From the NCBI GenBank assembly GCA_001017865.1, contig LATQ01000001.1:523741-536918 (forward strand): a stretch of DNA of 13,178 nt, written 5' to 3'. Position 1 is the first letter of the stretch, and each line of letters begins with the position of its first letter. This DNA is from Rhodococcus sp. IITR03. Lineage in GTDB: Bacteria; Actinomycetota; Actinomycetes; Mycobacteriales; Mycobacteriaceae. This document shows, piece after piece, positions 9,091-13,178 of this stretch. Under the pieces are notes generated by a model, which made no database searches, had not been told where the DNA came from, and worked only from the letters and a program-made list of their open reading frames with translations. The position numbers were made by a program, and so were the translations under genes.

Positions 9091-9883
9091 CTAGTGCTCT
9101 TCGGCGTGCAGGGCCAGGTCGATGTACACCGCGGTGAGCAGCGCGAAGATGTAGGCCTGCAGGACGATCACCAGGAGCTCGAAGAAGGTGAACGCGATTC
9201 CGCCGATGAGAGAACCGATGCCGAACACCTTCATGAAGCCGTCGGAATCGAAGAAGAAGAACTGCGTGGCACTGAAGAACAGCACGAGCATGATGTGACC
9301 GGCCAGCATGTTGGCCATGAGACGAATGGTCAGCGTGAACGGCCGCAGAATGAACGTCGAGACGAACTCGATCGGGATCACCAGCACGTGGAGAGCGGGC
9401 GGCAGGTTCGGGATGACGATGCTGCTCTTGACGTAGCGGAAGAATCCGTACTTCTTGATGCCACATAGTTGAAGACGATGTAGGCGAGTGCCGCGAGCAC
9501 GATCGGCATACCGATTCGTGCGTTGGACGAGATGTTGAGGAACGGGATGACCGATGTCAGGTTCAGACCGACCACCAGGAAGAAGATGGTGACGATCACC
9601 GGGAGGAACCGGCGTCCCTGTTCCTTACCGAGGATGTCCTCGGCGATATGGATCCGGACGAAGTCGAGCATGATCTCGGCGACGTTCTGCACGCCCCGCG
9701 GCACGATCTTCGGACTCCGCAGCGCGAAGAAGAAGAACAGCGCGACGATCAGGCGACGGCGACGCGGATGAGCATCAGCCGGTCCATCTCGAAGGGGGTG
9801 CCTTCGAACAGGACTGCCGGTGGGAAAAAATCAGCTAGTGACGGCGCGTGGAATTCTCCGGCTGCCAAGGTGGTGACGCTCAG
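9091..9883 (-). CDS. atpB: F1Fo ATP synthase a subunit (two apparent frameshifts)
   Basis: Subunit a is the membrane stator that forms the proton half-channels against the c-ring. The reconstructed product is 264 aa with five to six membrane helices. The essential arginine is Arg188 in RPFTLTIRLMANMLAGH (E. coli Arg210), and Gln243 lies in ELLVIVLQAYIFALLT. Single-base losses are inferred near 9751-9754 (a stop inside helix 1 otherwise) and 9460-9462 (NYVGIKKYGFF restored). No ATG lies near the expected N-terminus. Homologous sequence appears to start at SVTTLAAGEFHAPSLADFF, directly after a CTG at 9883-9881 that follows GGGAGAGAG at good spacing. TTG 9868 is the alternative start. The stop is TAG 9093-9091. 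Confidence 0.93.
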
Positions 9884-9893
9884 CGCTCTCTCC
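9881..9893 (-). promoter_or_regulatory. Shine-Dalgarno and probable CTG start of atpB
   Basis: On the minus strand GGGAG (9893-9889) is followed 5 to 6 bases later by CTG (9883-9881), in frame with the AtpB N-terminus. No ATG or GTG is in frame within reach. The next in-frame candidate, TTG at 9868-9866, is too far from the purine run. The start is therefore decided by this site, though an undetected sequence error could hide a normal codon. Confidence 0.5.
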
Positions 9894-9902
9894 CGTAGTC
9901 GG

Positions 9903-9923
9903 CCGCAGGCATGCCGTCTGCGG
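9903..9923 (-). promoter_or_regulatory. Hairpin upstream of atpB ribosome binding site
   Basis: CCGCAG and CTGCGG form a 6-bp stem around a 9-nt loop that itself contains part of the palindrome GGCATGCC. It ends 10 bases before the GGGAG of atpB. It could be an operator or affect access to the ribosome binding site; no direct support for either. Confidence 0.3.
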
Positions 9924-10061
9924 TTCGATCGGACATTGACGATCCAGAAGTCGACCAGGTCGGCTCGCGTATTCGCCAGTGGTCCGAACCGCGTGAACGG
10001 TCCCGCTTCCTGCCGGTGTCGGCGACTCTCGTCGACTCGGCGGCCATTTGAACACGACCGC

Positions 10062-10170
10062 CTACGAAGTCACAACTGCGCACCCTCTTCGAACCCGATG
10101 CGGGCAGCGTCACTTTCGTAGAACTCACCCTACCAACTGCTCTACGACAGTGCGTAGGTGGGTTCCTACG
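10062..10170 (-). repeat. Alternating inverted repeats able to form exclusive hairpins
   Basis: The plus strand carries, in order, CTACG (10062), CGTAG (10117), CTACG (10142), CGTAG (10153) and CTACG (10166). Neighbouring pairs are complementary and extend to longer perfect stems: CTACGAA/TTCGTAG (7 bp, 10062-10068 with 10115-10121), TCGTAGA/TCTACGA (7 bp, 10116-10122 with 10141-10147) and CGTAGG/CCTACG (6 bp, 10153-10158 with 10165-10170). Each inner element can pair with either neighbour, so the stems exclude each other. Two copies of CAACTGC (10073-10079, 10134-10140) flank the middle. The layout resembles an attenuator leader or a set of operator half-sites; function is unknown. Confidence 0.55.
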
Positions 10171-10196
10171 TGGGGGGTTATGGACAAGCGGTACTA

Positions 10197-10674
10197 CTAC
10201 CGATCGTCGTTGTCGGATCCGGAGGACGTCTGGGGATCGACGTACAGGGCGCGCTGCGAGAGCACCCCGTAGGTCTCGGCTCCCAGAACGATGACCAGGG
10301 CGAACACGATGGTGAGGACGAGCGCGTTGCGGTTGTAGAAGTCGAGCGAGTCGAGCGAACCCATCACGACGATGGCGAGGATCAGCTTCAGCAGCCAGGT
10401 GCCGAGAAGTACGGCTCCGGCGGTCATCGCCGGCATCTTCGACGTCAGGAGAACGCCGAGTGCGGTGAAGAGGATGAACCCTCCGCCGACGGCCGCTCCG
10501 ATGAGTGCACCCCACAGGCCGGGCATCCCGGGACGAGCACCGAGATCACCGAGGCCACGACGGCGAGCGCGAGAAGACCGAGGGCGCGTACCGCACGGCC
10601 GCACGCATCGGCGCGATCGGGTCGGGCAGCGAGGGCAGACCGTGGTCGGGTTCGGGATGATCCGGGTTCGTCAC
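10197..10674 (-). CDS. AtpI-like membrane protein ahead of ATP synthase genes (two apparent frameshifts)
   Basis: Corresponds in position and character to Rv1303 of M. tuberculosis and to AtpI-type proteins, which in other bacteria help assemble the c-ring or act with Mg2+ transport; the role in actinobacteria is not settled. The reconstructed product is about 159 aa: a Pro/Asp/His-rich N-terminus (TNPDHPEPDHGLPSLPDP), then four membrane helices, including LGLLALAVVASVISVLV, LWGALIGAAVGGGFILFTAL, LLKLILAIVVMG and ALVLTIVFALVIVLG, and a polar tail ending SSGSDNDDR. Single-base losses are inferred near 10582-10586 and 10525-10528, both in or by helix 1. The GTG start at 10674 is 11 bases after the rfe stop, so the two are probably co-transcribed. 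The stop is TAG 10199-10197. Confidence 0.85.
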
Positions 10675-10685
10675 GATATCCGAGC

Positions 10686-11887
10686 CTAACCGACCTCTCG
10701 GGAGTGCTCCGGCGGCGTCTCCCCCGACTCGTCGTGCCGCCGCAGCGACGGCACGGCGGTCACCACGAGGGCGAACACGAGACCACCCGCGAGGATCAAT
10801 ACCACCGCCCGCCGGTCGAGCAGCGAGGAACCGACGGCTCCGAAGGCCAGGATGCCGACCCACAGGTAGAGCAGCAGTACCACGCGACGGTGCGAGTGCC
10901 CGATCTGCAGCAGGCGGTGGTGGAGGTGCATCTTGTCGGGGCTGAACGGGCTGACGCCGGCCCGGGTGCGCCGCACGATCGCGAGGAGCAGGTCGAGGAT
11001 CGGGATGAACATCACGGCACCGACCAGGATCAGCGGTGAGAGCAGACCGAGCAGGTCGCGCGAACCGTAGGCGCTGAGCGGGATGAGGCCCGAGGCGCTC
11101 GTGGAGATCGCGGCGAGCATGAGACCGATGAGCATCGACCGGAGTCGCCCATGAAGATCCTGGCGGGCTGGAAGTTGTGCGGCAGGAAGCCGAGGCAGGC
11201 GCCGGCGAGGGCCGCGGCCATGAGGCCGGGGGGTAGGCGGAGACGTCGCCGCCCTGATCGAGCAGCAGACCCACGGAGAACGCGCAGATCGCGAGTGCGG
11301 CGATGAGCCCAGTCCGGCCGCCAGTCCGTCGAGCCCGTCGACGAAGTTCATCGCGTTGATCGTCACCGCGGCGACGGCGACGGTGATGAGGCCGCCCTGG
11401 AGCTGGTCGAGCACGAGTGTCGAGGCACTGAACGGGTCGTAGATGACGATCCAGCTCACGCCCATGACCACGAGCACGCCGGCCGCGGTGACCTGGCCGA
11501 CGAACTTGGTGAGCGCATCGAGTCCCCACCGGTCGTCGACGATGCCGACGACGACGATGATCGAGGCCGCGACGAGCGCCGCCCCCATATCCGGGTGTAT
11601 TCGAAACCCCTTGTCAGAGCAGGCAATTGCTGGGCGAAGACAATTCCCGCGACGAGGCCGATGTACATGCCGACCCCACCCATCCGGGGGGTCGGGGTCA
11701 CGTGCACGTCGCGGTCGCGAGGAACGGCGACCGCTCCGAACTTCAGCGCGAGGATCCGCACCACACCGGTCGCGAGGAAGGTCACCACCGCGGCGGTGAG
11801 CAGGACGAGGAGAAGCTCCCGGATGGGAACGCCGGCGCCGCGCCCGGCCTGGGCGAGCAGTACGGCGGTGGTGTCGGCTGCAGTCAC
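10686..11887 (-). CDS. rfe: Decaprenyl-phosphate GlcNAc-1-phosphate transferase, WecA/Rfe (four apparent frameshifts)
   Basis: A polytopic membrane enzyme of the MraY/WecA family. It moves GlcNAc-1-phosphate from UDP-GlcNAc to the polyprenyl carrier, the first step of the linker joining arabinogalactan to peptidoglycan in mycolic-acid bacteria. The reconstructed product is about 401 aa (M. tuberculosis about 404). Motifs are [17 protein letters not shown], the Mg-binding [44 protein letters not shown] and the cytosolic KMHLHHRLL. Many hydrophobic helices lie between, and the tail is polar. Losses are inferred near 11590-11594, 11305-11309, 11224-11228 and 11137-11141, each restoring family sequence. 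The GTG start at 11887 has GGAG 3 to 4 bases upstream and is 19 bases after sua5. Confidence 0.94.
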
Positions 11888-11906
11888 GTGCTCCGTTCCT
11901 CCGCCG

Positions 11907-12566
11907 CTACTCCCCGCCGGACCGAAGGCGCTCGGGATCGTCGCCGAGCACCTCCGCGAGTGCTTCGGCCGTCACCGCGCCTTCGCGCAGGATGCGCGGG
12001 CGGTCGCCCGTGAGGTCGACGATCGTCGATGCGACTCCGTGCTCCGCCGGGCCACCGTCGAGATAGACACTCGCCGATGCTCCGAGTTGCTCGCGCGCCT
12101 CGGTGACGTTCGTGGCAGGGGGCCGGCCGGAGACGTTGGCGCTGGAGACCGCGAGCGGACCGACCTCGCGCAGCAGTTCCAGGATGACGGGGTGCAGCGG
12201 CATGCGGAGCATGACGGTGCCGCGGGTGTCGCCGAGGTCCCAGGCCAGGGACGGCGCCTGGTGCACCACGAGGCTGAGCCCGCCCGGCAGAACGCGCGGA
12301 TCAACTCCCGCGCCTCGGGACGCACAGAGGCGACGAGACCGTCGATGGTCGCCAGGAGCGACGAGGACCGGCACCGGCATGTCGCGGCCGCGGCCCTTCG
12401 CGCGCAGGAGCGCCGTCACCGCGTCGGAGTCGAAGGCGTCGGCAGCGATGCCGTACACCGTGTCGGTGGGTACGACGACGAGTCGTCCGGCCTTGAGTGC
12501 GCCGCGCGCCGCGTTGAGTCCGGCGGCGCGCGAAGCTTCGTTGTTGCAGTCGTACACGGTGCTCAC
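11907..12566 (-). CDS. L-threonylcarbamoyladenylate synthase, Sua5/YwlC/YrdC family
   Basis: Makes threonylcarbamoyl-AMP from threonine, bicarbonate and ATP, the first step of the t6A modification of ANN-decoding tRNAs. The product, about 220 aa after correction, is the single-domain YrdC type. Visible are GRLVVVPTDTVYGIAADAFD (nucleotide and threonine pocket), LLRAKGRGRDMPVPVLV, LPGGLSLVV, GTVMLRMPLHP, VSSANVSGRPPATN and STIVDLTGDRPRILREGAV. Between about 12286 and 12361 the sequence reads out of frame for about 20 residues. Three single losses (near 12358-12361, 12350-12353, 12286-12289) sum to one codon, so the frame stays open but the segment SWATIDGLVASVRPEAREL is garbled. GTG 12566 has GGAAGGA 7 bases upstream. 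It lies between prmC and rfe, as in mycobacteria. Confidence 0.94.
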   Translation of the reverse strand: MSTVYDCNNEASRAAGLNAARGALKAGRLVVVPTDTVYGIAADAFDSDAVTALLRAKGRGRDMPVPVLVAPGDHRRSRRLCASRGAGVDPRVLPGGLSLVVHQAPSLAWDLGDTRGTVMLRMPLHPVILELLREVGPLAVSSANVSGRPPATNVTEAREQLGASASVYLDGGPAEHGVASTIVDLTGDRPRILREGAVTAEALAEVLGDDPERLRSGGE

Positions 12567-12617
12567 GCGCTCATCCTTCCACTTCGGCCGCACTCGGCAC
12601 CGGACGGGTCCTGCCCG

Positions 12618-13178
12618 TCAGCCGTCCGCCGCAGACCGTACCGACTTCATGCGGTCGGCCTCCACCGCCGTAGGAACACGGTGCGCGGTCACGAAGCGGG
12701 CCTTCCCGGCGAGGTCGGGGTGCCGCACGACGTCGCCGAACACCCGACGCTGCTCGAACAGTTCGGCGACCAGCAGGCTGTGCGTGTCGTCGTGCTCGAC
12801 CGCTGCCGCTCCCCCGATCCGCAACCACCGCGCAATGTTGGAGACCATCGGCCGGATGACGGACAGTCCGTCCGCTCCCCCGAAGAGCGCCGAGTGCGGA
12901 TCGTGTTCGATCACCTCCGGTTCGAGGTCGGCCCCTTCCGGGATGTAGGGCGGGTTGGCGACCACCAGATCGACGCTGCCTTCGAGGTTGGTGAGCAGCG
13001 TGCGGTCGGTGACATCGCCTGGTACAGCCGGATCGGGGTGTCCCCTTCCTCCGCGCGGGTCTCGGCGTTCCGACGCGCCCAGGCGAGGGCCTTCGCCTCG
13101 AGTTCGACGGCGTGGACCTCGCGTCGGGACGCGCATGCGCAATCGCCAGGGCCAGCGCGCGGATCCGGTGCGCAAGTG
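12618..13178 (-). CDS. prmC: Release factor glutamine methyltransferase, 3' part (cut by window edge; three apparent frameshifts)
   Basis: PrmC/HemK methylates the GGQ glutamine of peptide-chain release factors using S-adenosylmethionine. Only the C-terminal part of about 187 residues lies in the window; the N-terminal helical domain is beyond the right edge. The SAM-binding motif I appears as LRTGSGALALAIA next to the edge after correcting a loss near 13158-13162. The catalytic NPPY is in DLVVANPPYIPEGADLEPE, followed by the family segment HDPHSALFGGADGL and a late AVEHDD. Two further losses are inferred near 13119-13123 and 13017-13019 (LYQGDVTDRT restored). The residue before motif I reads His where Asp is usual, but it is at the very edge. 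The stop is TGA 12620-12618; sua5 starts 51 bases later. Confidence 0.93.
   Translation of the reverse strand, partial: HLRTGSARWPWRLRMRVPTRGPRRRTRGEGPRLGASERRDPRGGRGHPDPAVPGDVTDRTLLTNLEGSVDLVVANPPYIPEGADLEPEVIEHDPHSALFGGADGLSVIRPMVSNIARWLRIGGAAAVEHDDTHSLLVAELFEQRRVFGDVVRHPDLAGKARFVTAHRVPTAVEADRMKSVRSAADG

Larger units (their letters stand above)
9884..10196 (-). other. Gene-free region between atpI-like gene and atpB
   Basis: Roughly 313 bases without a convincing gene, in a cluster where most gaps are under 60 bases. The short frames across it have no recognisable protein features. It holds the alternating CGTAG/CTACG repeats (10062-10170), a hairpin just before the atpB ribosome binding site (9903-9923) and a CTACG abutting that site (9898-9894). 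No promoter with both good -35 and -10 boxes is evident on the minus strand; a TAGGGT at 10133-10128 is a weak -10 candidate. A promoter or leader for the atpBEFHAGDC transcript is expected here from position alone. Confidence 0.5.

Noticed and set aside
10070..10150. tRNA-like sequence on the minus strand (TAGAGCAGTTGGTAG followed later by GGGTTCGAA)
   Set aside because: The D-arm and T-loop look-alikes lack pairing: no D-stem forms, and the bases flanking TTCGAAG (CGGG and AGGG) cannot form a T-stem. No acceptor stem was found.

Overview
The window is a conserved chromosomal segment of a GC-rich mycolic-acid actinobacterium (order Mycobacteriales), most like Rhodococcus or a close relative. 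Three things point there. The gene order prmC–sua5–rfe–atpI-like–atpBEFHAGDC–DUF2550, then an oppositely oriented PduO-type cobalamin adenosyltransferase, then murA and an rrn operon, matches the Mycobacterium tuberculosis Rv1300–Rv1315–rrs neighbourhood as I remember it. The rRNA leader is of the Nocardiaceae/Mycobacterium kind. The delta and c subunits are of the Rhodococcus/Corynebacterium kind: delta stands alone, and the b-delta fusion of mycobacteria is absent. Genus is an inference.

Layout, left to right. 1–401: promoters and leader of a leftward rrn operon whose 16S gene lies outside the window. 402–1682: murA (minus). 1683–1740: a short divergent promoter region. 1741–2312: cobalamin adenosyltransferase (plus, the only plus-strand gene). 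2323–2757: a DUF2550 membrane protein. 2798–9883: the eight F1Fo ATP synthase genes (transcription order atpB-E-F-H-A-G-D-C). 9884–10196: a gene-free stretch with an unusual set of alternating inverted repeats. 10197–10674: an AtpI-like membrane protein. 10686–11887: rfe/wecA, the first enzyme of arabinogalactan linker synthesis. 11907–12566: Sua5/YwlC, for tRNA t6A synthesis. 12618–13178: prmC/hemK, cut by the right edge. All genes except the adenosyltransferase read leftward, in one probable long operon or set of overlapping transcripts from prmC to DUF2550.

The main oddity is technical. Ten of the 15 genes carry apparent single-base losses, about 24 in all. Each can be explained by one missing G or C, almost always restoring a GGC/GCC run. 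The encoded proteins are otherwise highly conserved on both sides, so these look like systematic sequencing errors and not decay. I give each gene its full corrected span and state the sites.

Functionally, the genes supply the proton-driven ATP synthase, envelope precursor synthesis (MurA for peptidoglycan, Rfe for arabinogalactan), translation fidelity (PrmC, Sua5) and rRNA, a growth-linked neighbourhood. I see no undescribed defence or mobile system. The best candidates for new biology are the structured region ahead of atpB with its probable non-ATG start, and the mycobacterial-type regulatory extensions of the alpha and gamma subunits in an enzyme with a non-mycobacterial delta arrangement.
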